NCBI RefSeq assembly: GCF_000685015.1
Contig: NZ_BAYA01000005.1
Span: forward strand, 248,001-312,000
DNA: 64,000 nt
Direction of reading: 5' to 3'
Source: Paraburkholderia bannensis NBRC 103871
GTDB taxonomy: Bacteria; Pseudomonadota; Gammaproteobacteria; Burkholderiales; Burkholderiaceae
Numbering within the stretch: position 1 is the stretch's first letter; each line of letters opens with the position of its first letter. The translations under genes were made by a program, and so were the position numbers. Under the pieces are notes generated by a model. The model saw only the letters and a program-made list of their open reading frames with translations. It did not search any database and was not told the DNA's origin. Below, in pieces: positions 55,930-63,998 of this stretch.

Positions 55930-56010
55930 GGTTGTTCCTGTATCGGACGTCGTTGCCGACGTGTTCATTGAATCGGTGCGGCCATGTTGCCGGGTCGCGC
56001 TGCCCCGGTA

Positions 56011-56031
56011 TGCCCCCCCTCGGGGGGGGCA
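56011..56031. repeat. Homopolymer hairpin (C7-TC-G8)
   Basis: A run of seven C, a TC loop and eight G form a near-perfect GC hairpin about 82 bases upstream of the cupin start, in the spacer shared with the LuxR-type gene. Such homopolymers are prone to slippage and could alter promoter or leader behaviour. Confidence 0.6.
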
Positions 56032-56165
56032 AGATGCGTTTCGCGTGATTCTGGCGATTCGATCTGACGCTTTTAAGCGTGAATATCGGCAGGCGCGCGC
56101 AATCTGCGCATTGATGGCTTAAAAACCCCGAAAACCCCGTCTAACGGGCCATGCAGCCCATCGGC

Positions 56166-56171
56166 TATAAT
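56166..56171 (+). promoter_or_regulatory. Candidate -10 box of the LuxR-type gene
   Basis: A consensus TATAAT sits 28 bases before the ATG at 56200. No clean TTGACA lies 17 bases upstream, the nearest candidate being a weak CTAACG at 56141, so the promoter may depend on an activator. A purine-rich AGGGG precedes the ATG. Confidence 0.55.
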
Positions 56172-56199
56172 CGTTTGGCCTTCAAAACAGGGGCACGCC

Positions 56200-57039
56200 A
56201 TGCTGATTCCCGTACCCCCGCAAGAACAAACTAATTTCCCGCTGTCGTTCAAGACCCTCGGCAATGTCATCGAAGCCGTCGGCACGCCCGATTTCGTGCC
56301 GCGTCTCACGCTGCTGCTCAACGAAGTCGTGCCGCTGAACGTCGTCCATATCGAACGCTCGCGCGCGGACAGCAACATGCCCAACGGCTTTCGCTGCGAG
56401 TGGGTCGGCAGCGGCGGCGTGGGCATGGACTCCGGCACGATTTCGGAAGTCATGACGCTCTACTACGATCGCTTCTACGAAAGCGATCCGCTGTTCGCGG
56501 GCATTCGCGGCAAGCTCGGCACCATGCTGGTGGTGCGCGACATCGGCGCGATTCCGCCCGGCGAGTTCCGTCAACGCCTGTTCGACGAAGCGCTCATTGC
56601 GCACGAATGCGTGCTCGCGCGCGGCACGCGTCACGCACAGCACTCCATTGCGCTCGAACGTGCGCTGCATGCGCCGCCGTTTTCGCTCGCGGAAATGAAC
56701 CGCTTTCGGCATGTGAGCGACTTCCTGTTTCCGCTGCTCGAATTGCACGCTTCCACCAGCGTGGCGCGGCGCGTCGCGCATCCGACCTCGTATCTGCATC
56801 CGCTTGCGCAGTTCGACGCGCGCATTGCGGCGGACGGCGTGAAGCTGTCCAAGCGCGAATACGAAATCTGTGCGCACCTCATTACCGGCAAGACCGTGCC
56901 CGAGGCCGCGCAGATTCTGGGCGTGCGCACCGCCACGGCGGAGTCCTATGTCAAGCGCGCGTTCGCGAAGCTTGGCGTGCGCACCAAGCGCGAGCTGATT
57001 GGCTGGGGACATGCTTCCCCACGACTGGCAGCGTTGTAA
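56200..57039 (+). CDS. LuxR-family transcriptional regulator (non-acylhomoserine-lactone type)
   Basis: A 279-residue regulator with a C-terminal LuxR-type helix-turn-helix (LSKREYEICAHLITGKTVPEAAQILGVRTATAESYVKRAFAKLGVRTKRELIGW). The N-terminal 170 residues are not the autoinducer-binding type; they look like a compact alpha-beta sensor. It stands between the cupin and the ureohydrolase gene, reading toward the latter. It is the probable activator of the ureohydrolase and perhaps of the whole guanidino/amine cluster. Confidence 0.88.
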   Translation: MLIPVPPQEQTNFPLSFKTLGNVIEAVGTPDFVPRLTLLLNEVVPLNVVHIERSRADSNMPNGFRCEWVGSGGVGMDSGTISEVMTLYYDRFYESDPLFAGIRGKLGTMLVVRDIGAIPPGEFRQRLFDEALIAHECVLARGTRHAQHSIALERALHAPPFSLAEMNRFRHVSDFLFPLLELHASTSVARRVAHPTSYLHPLAQFDARIAADGVKLSKREYEICAHLITGKTVPEAAQILGVRTATAESYVKRAFAKLGVRTKRELIGWGHASPRLAAL

Positions 57040-57174
57040 ACCCGCCTCTTGCATCGATTGCTGTCGATGTGAACATCTCAACTTCGTGATTCGCGCTGCA
57101 CCTGGCTCGCCTACCATCGCCCGATCGCTTTAACTGCATCACTCGACAGCACTCAACGATCGGAGACAGCCCAC

Positions 57175-58125
57175 ATGCAACGCGAACTCAACCAGCCGCT
57201 CGGCGGCAACGACATGCCGCGCTTTGGCGGCATTGCCACGATGATGCGCCTGCCGCAGGCCGACACCACCGAAGGACTCGACGCCTGTTTCGTGGGCGTG
57301 CCGCTCGACCTTGGCACCTCGAACCGTTCGGGTGCGCGCTTTGGGCCGCGCCAGATCCGTTCGGAATCGGTGTTGCTCAGGCCGTACAACATGGCGACGC
57401 GCGCCGCGCCTTTTGATTCGCTGCAAGTGGCGGATATTGGTGATGTCGCAACCAATCCGTACGACCTGAAGGACTCGATCCGGCTGATCGAAGAGGCTTA
57501 TGACGCGATCGTGGCCAATGGCTGCAGGCCGATTACGCTCGGCGGCGACCATACGATTGCTTGGCCTATTTTGCGTGCCCTGCACAAGAAATACGGCAAG
57601 GTGGCAGTCGTGCATATCGATGCGCATGCCGATGTGAACGACACCATGTTCGGCGAAAAAATCGCGCATGGGACGCCTTTTCGGCGTGCTGTTGAAGATG
57701 GTCTGCTTCAGTGTGACAAGGTCACGCAGATCGGTCTGCGTGGCACCGGTTATCACGCTGATGATTTTGATTGGTGTCGGGAGCAGGGTTTTACTGTCGT
57801 TCAAGCCGAAGAGTGCTGGAATAAGTCGCTCGCGCCGCTGATGGCTCAAGTTCGGGAGCGGGTCGGGGATACGCCTGTTTATCTTAGCTTCGATATCGAT
57901 GGGCTCGATCCTGCTTTTGCTCCTGGGACTGGGACGCCTGAGGTCGGGGGGCTTACCGTGCAGCAAGGGCTTGAAATCATTCGCGGCATGAAGGGGCTTA
58001 ATGTTGTCGGCGCCGATCTTGTTGAAGTGTCGCCGCCCTACGATCAAGCCGGGACTACCGCGCTTGTTGGCGCTAATCTCGCGTTTGAAATGCTTTGTGT
58101 TATGCCCGGTGTTAATTATCGGTAA
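57175..58125 (+). CDS. Agmatinase/guanidinobutyrase-family ureohydrolase
   Basis: A 316-residue manganese ureohydrolase that cleaves a guanidino compound to urea and an amine. The metal-binding residues are in place: H126 (GGDHTI), D149, H151 and D153 (DAHADVND), D240 and D242 (SFDIDGLDPA), with E286 (EVSPPYD). The HGTPFRRAVEDGLL segment is closer to the guanidinobutyrase/guanidinopropionase members than to Escherichia coli SpeB, so the substrate could be 4-guanidinobutyrate. The last third uses unusual T/G-ended codons (12 of the last 20 codons end in T, against 2 of the first 20). Confidence 0.92.
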   Translation: MQRELNQPLGGNDMPRFGGIATMMRLPQADTTEGLDACFVGVPLDLGTSNRSGARFGPRQIRSESVLLRPYNMATRAAPFDSLQVADIGDVATNPYDLKDSIRLIEEAYDAIVANGCRPITLGGDHTIAWPILRALHKKYGKVAVVHIDAHADVNDTMFGEKIAHGTPFRRAVEDGLLQCDKVTQIGLRGTGYHADDFDWCREQGFTVVQAEECWNKSLAPLMAQVRERVGDTPVYLSFDIDGLDPAFAPGTGTPEVGGLTVQQGLEIIRGMKGLNVVGADLVEVSPPYDQAGTTALVGANLAFEMLCVMPGVNYR

Positions 58126-58156
58126 TTCCCTTTTGTTGGCATTTCCTTGGTAGCGT

Positions 58157-58664
58157 GTCGGCCTATTAGCGTTGCCCCTGTGCGGGGCGGCACTTACTTT
58201 CTTTGCCGCGGCAAAGAAAGGTAAGCAAAGAAAGCCGCTCACACCGCCAGTGTGACGCAGTCCACCTCTCGCCCATGATCGGAGTGGTGACTGGGCAGCG
58301 CTCGGTTCTCGCACCACACAACAGAGTGGTGACGCCCGCACATCCCGTTGCTCGCTACGCTCGCAACGGCACGGTATGCAGGGGAAACCAATGGTTCTGA
58401 TCGCGGCAGAGAGAACAAAAACGCTTGCAAAACAAGGGGTTTTGTTATGCCCAACGGGGCGCTTGCGCCCCCGGATGTGCGGGTGCGGCCTATCCGTTAT
58501 ACGGCGAGAGATGCGAGCAATGCCCAGTCACCACTCTGTTAAAAGGCGAGTGGTGGACTGCGTCACACTAGCGGTTTGAGCGGCTTTCTTTTGCCTACTT
58601 TTCTTTGCCGCTGCAAAGAAAAGTAGGTGCCGCCCCGCACAGGGGCAACGCTGGCAGACCGACG
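58157..58664. repeat. Large inverted-repeat element with nested palindromes
   Basis: Arms of about 150 bases (about 58157-58308 and 58511-58664) are imperfect inverted copies, including the CTTTGCCGCGGCAAAG/CTTTGCCGCTGCAAAG palindromes, the GCCCCTGTGCGGGGC hairpin and the TGACGCAGTCCACC segments. The 200-base centre holds further hairpins such as CGTTGC-n-GCAACG (58346-58368) and GGCGCTTGCGCC. There is no reading frame with coding character and no transposase. It resembles a repeated intergenic element rather than a transposon; target-site duplications were not seen. Confidence 0.8.
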
Positions 58665-58733
58665 TGAAAGCAAGGAAACGCGCAAACGCGAGAGTCGCGA
58701 AACTGCAAGAAACAAGCACCCAGAGACAATCAA

Positions 58734-60191
58734 ATGGAAACGACGACGATCACCCTGCCAGCGGCGACAATTTCGGGCCACGCGCACCGCAGCGCCACAA
58801 CAGCAACCTCGACCCCGATCCACAACGCAGCAACAGGCGCCCTGATCGGCTGGCAAGAACAGGCGACCGCCGACCAGATCGACAAAGCCGTCCGCGAAGC
58901 GCACAAAGCGCTGCCATCGTGGCGCACGACATCGCCAGCGACCCGCGCAAAGCTCCTGAAAAAGATCGCAGAACTGATCGAAGCCGACCGCGCCCGCCTG
59001 GCAGCGATGCAAATGCAGGTAAGCGGCAAGCCCCCCTTCGAAGCGAACCTCGACGTCAGCGACGCCGCCGCGACCTTCGACTACTACGCGGGCCTATGCG
59101 CGGAAGCAGCCGCCTTCACCCCAGAAACCCTCAAGCTCCCCGACGACACCGTCACCGGCGAGCGCTTCTACGAAGCCGTAGGCGTAGCCGCCCTGATCGT
59201 GCCGTGGAACTTCCCGATGGTGACAACGGCATGGAAGATCGCGCCCGCACTCGCGGCAGGCTGCACGGTCGTCCTCAAGCCATCGGAATTCACCTCGCCC
59301 GTCGAACACATGCTCGCCCAGATCATCGCCGAAGCAGGCGTGCCCGACGGCGTCGTGAACCTGGTCAACGGCGGCGGCGCAGTAGGCGCACAACTGACCG
59401 CTCACCCGCTCATCGACAAGATTTCGTTCACGGGCAGCACCGCATCGGGCAGGAAAGTGATGCAGGCCGCCGCGCAGGACATGAAGCGCGTCACGCTTGA
59501 GCTTGGCGGCAAGTCCGCGCTGATCGTGCGCGCCGACGCCGATATCGAACGCGCGGTGTCACTCGCCGTAGGCGGCGCATTCACGAACGCAGGCCAGATG
59601 TGCTCCGCGACCGCACGCATCCTCGTGCACGACGACGTCTACCGCAAATTCATGGCCGCGTTCGAAACCGCTGTGCGCGCGATCCAGGTCGCCCCGCCTG
59701 CCGAAGACGTTGTCATGGGGCCGCTAGTCTCGGCAGCCCAGCGCGAGCGCGTGCAGGCGCTGCTCGCACAAGGCGTGGAAGCGGGCGCGTCGGTGGCGTT
59801 CTCGGGCCAGCTCGATCCGGCCTGCGGCGACGGCTTCTTCATGGCGCCCGTCGTGGTGGCGGAGCCCGCCGTCGACAACGTGCTCTGGACTGACGAGGTC
59901 TTCGGCCCGGTCGCATGCGTGAAGTCGTTCCGCACCGACGAGGAAGCCATCGCGCTCGCCAACGACACGCGCTACGGACTCGTGGCCACCGTGGTGACCG
60001 CCGACCAGGACGCCGCGCGCCGCTACAAGACGCAACTGCGCGCAGGCCTCGTGTGGATCAACACGCCGCAACTGATCTTCCCGCAGGTCTGCTGGGGCGG
60101 GCTGGGTCTGAGCGGCATCGGTCGTGAACTGGGGCTTGCGGGACTGCGCAGCTACCAGGAACTGCGCCACGCACTCACCGACGCGGCTTAA
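58734..60191 (+). CDS. NAD-dependent aldehyde dehydrogenase
   Basis: A 485-residue aldehyde dehydrogenase. Catalytic C290 (NAGQMCSA), E256 (LELGGKSALIV) and N159 (VPWNFPMV) are all there; SFTGSTASGR binds NAD. In this neighbourhood it probably oxidises 4-aminobutyraldehyde or a betaine-type aldehyde released by the FAD amine oxidase, giving GABA. It is separated from the ureohydrolase by the inverted-repeat element. Its first third uses C/A-ended codons with almost no T (none in a run of 20 around residues 124-143), opposite to the ureohydrolase end. Confidence 0.93.
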   Translation: METTTITLPAATISGHAHRSATTATSTPIHNAATGALIGWQEQATADQIDKAVREAHKALPSWRTTSPATRAKLLKKIAELIEADRARLAAMQMQVSGKPPFEANLDVSDAAATFDYYAGLCAEAAAFTPETLKLPDDTVTGERFYEAVGVAALIVPWNFPMVTTAWKIAPALAAGCTVVLKPSEFTSPVEHMLAQIIAEAGVPDGVVNLVNGGGAVGAQLTAHPLIDKISFTGSTASGRKVMQAAAQDMKRVTLELGGKSALIVRADADIERAVSLAVGGAFTNAGQMCSATARILVHDDVYRKFMAAFETAVRAIQVAPPAEDVVMGPLVSAAQRERVQALLAQGVEAGASVAFSGQLDPACGDGFFMAPVVVAEPAVDNVLWTDEVFGPVACVKSFRTDEEAIALANDTRYGLVATVVTADQDAARRYKTQLRAGLVWINTPQLIFPQVCWGGLGLSGIGRELGLAGLRSYQELRHALTDAA

Positions 60192-60232
60192 ATCGCTTTG
60201 AATCTGTTTTTAAAGCCGATTTAAATACGCTT

Positions 60233-61081
60233 CTATCCCGCGCCAGACCCGTCTGGCGTCCCGGCGCGGGCGTCACCAGCGTCGCGCAGCACAGCACGAT
60301 CCGGCTTAAAACTGCGCGCGAAGTCGACGAGATCCTTGGGATAAACGCTGTGCCTGCGCAAAGTCGTGTCGTCGAGCTCCAAAATAAACGCGATGGCCGC
60401 TGCTTCGATGGCCCAGTATCCGAAATAGAGCCCCCAGCCTTCTGACAGGTTGAGATGGCTGTCGTACCAGCTGACATCGCTCATGGACGAATACCATTGC
60501 TCCAGATAGGTATCGAGGTCTGCGACGCTCTCCTCGTCTGAATCGCCATACATACTGTTGATGCAATCTATGTATGACTCATGGAACCACTCGTCGACGT
60601 CCAGGCGTCCGTCCAAAGCGTAATCCAGCAGGTCTTCGTAAAGCGTATCCTGCCCGCGATAAGCTGGGTCGTGTAGCGCGGCGATGCGCGCAAGCAAATC
60701 CTTGCGGTGCAGCAGAAAGCACAGTCCAATAAGCTGCATCGCGCGCTCATACTCTGCCAGTTCGCCCAGCCGAAAGGCCGGCCAGTCGGGGCGGCCGAAT
60801 ACCTGGCGCTGCCACTTCGCTGCCTGCTCATAGTCGGCAACTATTTCATCCATCTCTGCGCGCATGGGCTCGATGGACTCGCCAGCGGAGTATCGCAGCA
60901 GGAGCAGTTCGAAGCGTGCATCCGCTCGAAGAAACGCAGCCGTCGCTTGTTTCTCCTCGGCGGTACCATTGGCCGGCAAAGTCCGGGACCACAGGTCGAT
61001 AGACTCGACCTGGAAGCCGGTGAACCATTTGAAATACGGCTCGGTGACGAAGCGCTCTCGACGTTGTTTGATGAAATCCAT
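60233..61081 (-). CDS. PoNe-type immunity protein (DUF1910/DUF1911)
   Basis: A 282-residue all-alpha protein of the DUF1910/DUF1911 kind, the immunity partner of PoNe polymorphic nucleases delivered by the type VI secretion system. Tyr/Trp-rich helices such as SYIDCINSMYGDSDEESVADLDTYLEQWYSSMSDVSWYDSHLNLSEGWGLYFGYWAIEAAAIAFIL match the C-terminal DUF1911 half. Start ATG at 61081 is preferred to a longer in-frame opening with no coding character. No nuclease or type VI gene is adjacent, so it is an orphan immunity gene, retained perhaps for protection against siblings' effectors. Confidence 0.78.
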   Translation of the reverse strand: MDFIKQRRERFVTEPYFKWFTGFQVESIDLWSRTLPANGTAEEKQATAAFLRADARFELLLLRYSAGESIEPMRAEMDEIVADYEQAAKWQRQVFGRPDWPAFRLGELAEYERAMQLIGLCFLLHRKDLLARIAALHDPAYRGQDTLYEDLLDYALDGRLDVDEWFHESYIDCINSMYGDSDEESVADLDTYLEQWYSSMSDVSWYDSHLNLSEGWGLYFGYWAIEAAAIAFILELDDTTLRRHSVYPKDLVDFARSFKPDRAVLRDAGDARAGTPDGSGAG

Positions 61082-61518
61082 TGGACGTAATGGGAATTTT
61101 CTTCGTTTGCCAGCTATAGCGACAATCGACAAAAGTGCCGCAGCGCCGAAGCCGGAACAGACCCGTGCCGGGGTCGTCTTCTTGTTGAGTGGGAATGTGC
61201 AATGAACCGGCATTGCCTTTTATCCCACAGCCAACTGATGCAACACGCATTGCACGCGCTTTAGAGCGAGCCGTATCGTACAAGAAATTCGGGCCGCACC
61301 ACGCGGCGATGCACCCGGAGTGTGGGGTAACTCACAGACGTTTTCCACATTGCGTGCGCGCATTCAAGAGAATGAGTGAATATTCGGGCGACTGACAGGT
61401 TGCATAGGGCATGCGAGGTTGCTCCCAAGCCGTCTATTCGCTAAATTGCTGTATGCAACATCAATACGCATTGGCGATTGCCTCGCCGATGGTCTCAAAC
61501 TCCAGGAGCATGCAGAAA
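61082..61518. other. Intergenic region with cold-shock leader
   Basis: No gene supported. The first part is the promoter side of the immunity gene; the last 150 bases before the cold-shock gene would be its leader, which in this family forms a temperature-responsive structure. AGGAG at about 61504-61508 lies near the cold-shock start. I see no clear hairpin to name. Confidence 0.4.
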
Positions 61519-61722
61519 ATGGCAACGGGTACCGTGAAGTGGTTCAACGACGCAAAGGGCTTTGGCTTCATCTCTCCGGATGACGGCGGCGAAGACCTCT
61601 TCGCTCACTTCTCCGAAGTGCAAGGAAAGGGATTCAAGTCGCTTCAGGAAGGACAGAAGGTGACGTTTGAAGTGAAACAGGGGCCGAAGGGAAAGCAGGC
61701 CGCGAACATCCAGCCGGTATAA
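61519..61722 (+). CDS. cspA: Cold-shock RNA chaperone
   Basis: A 67-residue cold-shock-domain protein ([67 protein letters not shown]) with RNP1 (KGFGFI) and RNP2-like (DLFAHF) motifs. It binds single-stranded RNA/DNA and keeps mRNA open. The ATG at 61519 gives the standard start; a second in-frame ATG nine bases upstream could add three residues. It is monocistronic. Confidence 0.95.
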   Translation: MATGTVKWFNDAKGFGFISPDDGGEDLFAHFSEVQGKGFKSLQEGQKVTFEVKQGPKGKQAANIQPV

Positions 61723-61961
61723 CTGCCGCTGCGCTTCGACACCGCGCGTCTACCGGCCAGCCTGGGAGAGCGCGGAACAGCAGGCTTCCATGAAAGGCAA
61801 CGCCTGCAATCAAATGTTCGTGAGTGGCGCCGCTATGCGTTTCGAGCTCGATAGCGGTTTCGCACGGCGCGCACCGCATCCCTTGGCATCGCGTCGAAGG
61901 GACGTTAGTGGTCGTAGCGAGCTGGCGTACATCTTCAAGGGGGCGCAACGCCCCCTGTCAC

Positions 61962-62159
61962 TCACCGGCTTCCTCGCGGCGGTGCGTTGCCCCGGCCTCC
62001 ACCAGAAGCATTCCCTGTCGTACTCGGCCAGTTGCCGCCTGGAGGCCCATTGCCTGACCGGCCTCCACTGTTGCCAGCCTGTCCTCCGCTCGCGCCCTTT
62101 GAGCCACCGCCCTTGTTGCCGCTCGGCGCACTCTTGCCGCCACCCGTTCCTTTGCTCAT
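61962..62159 (-). CDS. Gly/Ser-rich basic microprotein
   Basis: A 65-residue low-complexity protein (MSKGTGGGKSAPSGNKGGGSKGASGGQ and on) rich in Gly, Ser, Asn and Lys, with no membrane segment. A good GGAGAAGGG ribosome site stands just before the ATG, which supports it as a real gene despite its composition. It follows the MerR-TPR gene by 71 bases in the same direction. I do not recognise a function; nucleic-acid binding is possible from charge. Confidence 0.6.
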   Translation of the reverse strand: MSKGTGGGKSAPSGNKGGGSKGASGGQAGNSGGRSGNGPPGGNWPSTTGNASGGGRGNAPPRGSR

Positions 62160-62229
62160 AGCCCTTCTCCGTTGATGTGCCGGAATCCCCGGCAGCCAGG
62201 CACTGCAAGCGCTGTGGCCGCCTGCAGTC

Positions 62230-63069
62230 TCATGTAGTCAACCGGCGATAAGCATTGAAATGCCGCAGAAGACCCTGCTGGTCCCCACGCTTCTCCAACA
62301 ACATCGCCAGGTTGTGGTGCGCATCCGCGTACGTCGGTTCAAGCTCCAGGCAGCGCATGTAACTCTCTTCTGCGTCGTCGAGACGGCCGAGGTCTTCATA
62401 GGCTATCGCGCGGTTGAAATGAAGCGCAGCGTCCGCTGGGAAATGCATCAGCGCGTCATCGAACACCTGAAGTGCATCTGCGCAGCGATGCTCCCGTTCA
62501 CACAGGAGCGCGCCGAGGTCGACGTAGGCGGCATAGAACGGCTGCGGCGATAGCGCGATGGCTTTCCTGTAGGCCCGCTCAGCTCCATCGAGGTCGGTCT
62601 TCCTGAGCTGCTCGCCAAGGTCGTACCATTCTTCGGCCTGGTGAGCGAGGTCTTGCGGCGCTGGCGCCGTGTCGAGAAACACGACATCGCCCTTGATTTC
62701 GGCAACCTCGAAGTCGAGCAGCAGCTGGCCGGTAATCGCATCCCACTGCGACGGCCCTGTCCTCACCGCCACGTCGTTGCCGACGGCCGAAACTCGAATG
62801 CCGCTCAGCGGCAGCTCATCCGGCAGTTCCTCCCTGAGTCGGGAGAGCGCCTGCGTGACCTTGCGAGGAGGAACGCGCGCAGCACGCAACCTCAGCGCTG
62901 TACGTAGCAGGACAACGTCCTGGAAGGTGAACCGATATTGCCGGCGCGGACCACGCGAGGGCGTCACGAATCCTGCTGCAACGAGCCCTGCAACAACATG
63001 GCGCGAAACGCCGAGCATGGACTGCAACTCGCGCGTCGAAATCTCCCTCGGAACTGCTTTCGGCATCAC
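62230..63069 (-). CDS. MerR-type DNA-binding protein fused to tetratricopeptide repeats
   Basis: A 279-residue two-part protein. Residues 9-75 are a MerR-like winged helix (ISTRELQSMLGVSRHVVAGLVAAGFVTPSRGPRRQYRFTFQDVVLLRTALRLRAARVPPRKVTQALSRL). Residues about 145-275 form three or four TPR units (for example AYRKAIALSPQPFYAAYVDLGALLCE and AALHFNRAIAYEDLGRLDDAEESYMRCLELEPTYADAHHNLAMLLEKRGD). The ATG overlaps the ku stop by four bases (ATGA), so it is translated with Ku. It may recruit or regulate DNA repair components; the link to repair is inferred from the overlap. Confidence 0.85.
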   Translation of the reverse strand: MMPKAVPREISTRELQSMLGVSRHVVAGLVAAGFVTPSRGPRRQYRFTFQDVVLLRTALRLRAARVPPRKVTQALSRLREELPDELPLSGIRVSAVGNDVAVRTGPSQWDAITGQLLLDFEVAEIKGDVVFLDTAPAPQDLAHQAEEWYDLGEQLRKTDLDGAERAYRKAIALSPQPFYAAYVDLGALLCEREHRCADALQVFDDALMHFPADAALHFNRAIAYEDLGRLDDAEESYMRCLELEPTYADAHHNLAMLLEKRGDQQGLLRHFNAYRRLTT

Positions 63070-63998
63070 TTGCGCGCCCGAACCCTGGCAGGAGTTTCGG
63101 CTGCGGGCTTCGCCGCGCGTGCCGCTGGCTTGCGTGTGCGTGGCGCCGCGGCCGAGATGTCGGTGACGGGCTCTGCTGCCTTGCGCTTCGGCGCAGGGGC
63201 CGCCGCTGTTTTCGCTTTTGCCGTGCCCTTCAGACTCGCACGCAGCGCATCCATGAGATCGATGACCTGCCCACCACCGGCGGTGTCCTCCGCCTGTTCG
63301 TGCGTGACAACCTGCTTGCCTTCAATCTTTTCGTCGATGGCCGCAAGGATGCGCTTCTTCTCTTCGTCCTCATACGCTGCCGGGTCATAGTCGTCCTCGG
63401 CGCCCTGCTCGATTATTTGAAGCGCGAGCTTCAGTTCCGATGCGGAGACCTCAACGCGTTCGATATGCAGGTCGCTCAAGGAGCGGACTTCGTCAGCATA
63501 GAGCAATTGCTGGAACACAAGACCGTCCTCTTCCGGGCGCACCTGCACGATGCGGGTTCTCCCCTTGGATGCCCATTTGGCCAGCGCGCATCGCCCGCTC
63601 TCAGCGAGTGCCTTCTGCAGCAGGCTGTATGGCTTGCCGCCGCGCTTGTCCGGCGCAATAAAATAAGCCTTGTCATAGAAAACTGGATTGATGGCCTTTT
63701 CAGGAATGAATGCCATGATTTCAACGACATGACTCGCACCGTCTTCCAGTGCCTTGAGTTCGTCGGAGGTAAACACGACGAACCGGTCTTTCTCGAATTC
63801 GTAGCCCTTGTTCATGCTCGATCGCTCGACCACGGCGCCGGACTTCTCCGAGACATATTGCTGCTTCACGCGTGAACCATCCGGCGCAAGCATATGGAAG
63901 CGGACATCGGACGAACTCTCCGTGGCCGTGTAGAGCTTCACCGGGATTGAAACCAGCCCGAAGGAGAGCGACAGGGAAGCGATTGAACGGGCCGGCAT
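63066..63998 (-). CDS. ku: Ku DNA end-binding protein for non-homologous end joining
   Basis: A 310-residue bacterial Ku. The core (SLSLSFGLVSIPVKLYTATESSSDVRFHMLAPDGSRVKQQYVSEKSGAVVERSSMNKGYEFEKDRFVVFTSDELKALE to about residue 235) forms the homodimeric ring that threads onto DNA ends; a Lys/Ala/Pro-rich tail (240-310) is the usual extended bacterial C terminus, used in DNA mobility and LigD contact. LigD is not in the window. The next gene overlaps its stop. Start ATG at 63998 lies two bases from the window edge, so its ribosome site is not visible. Confidence 0.95.
   Translation of the reverse strand: MPARSIASLSLSFGLVSIPVKLYTATESSSDVRFHMLAPDGSRVKQQYVSEKSGAVVERSSMNKGYEFEKDRFVVFTSDELKALEDGASHVVEIMAFIPEKAINPVFYDKAYFIAPDKRGGKPYSLLQKALAESGRCALAKWASKGRTRIVQVRPEEDGLVFQQLLYADEVRSLSDLHIERVEVSASELKLALQIIEQGAEDDYDPAAYEDEEKKRILAAIDEKIEGKQVVTHEQAEDTAGGGQVIDLMDALRASLKGTAKAKTAAAPAPKRKAAEPVTDISAAAPRTRKPAARAAKPAAETPARVRARK

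Noticed and set aside
58203-58579. Short open frames in the inverted-repeat element
   Set aside because: They run through palindromic arms, occur in both strands alike and show no ribosome site or protein features.
58157-58664. CRISPR array or insertion sequence
   Set aside because: Repeats are inverted and not regularly spaced, and no transposase frame is present.
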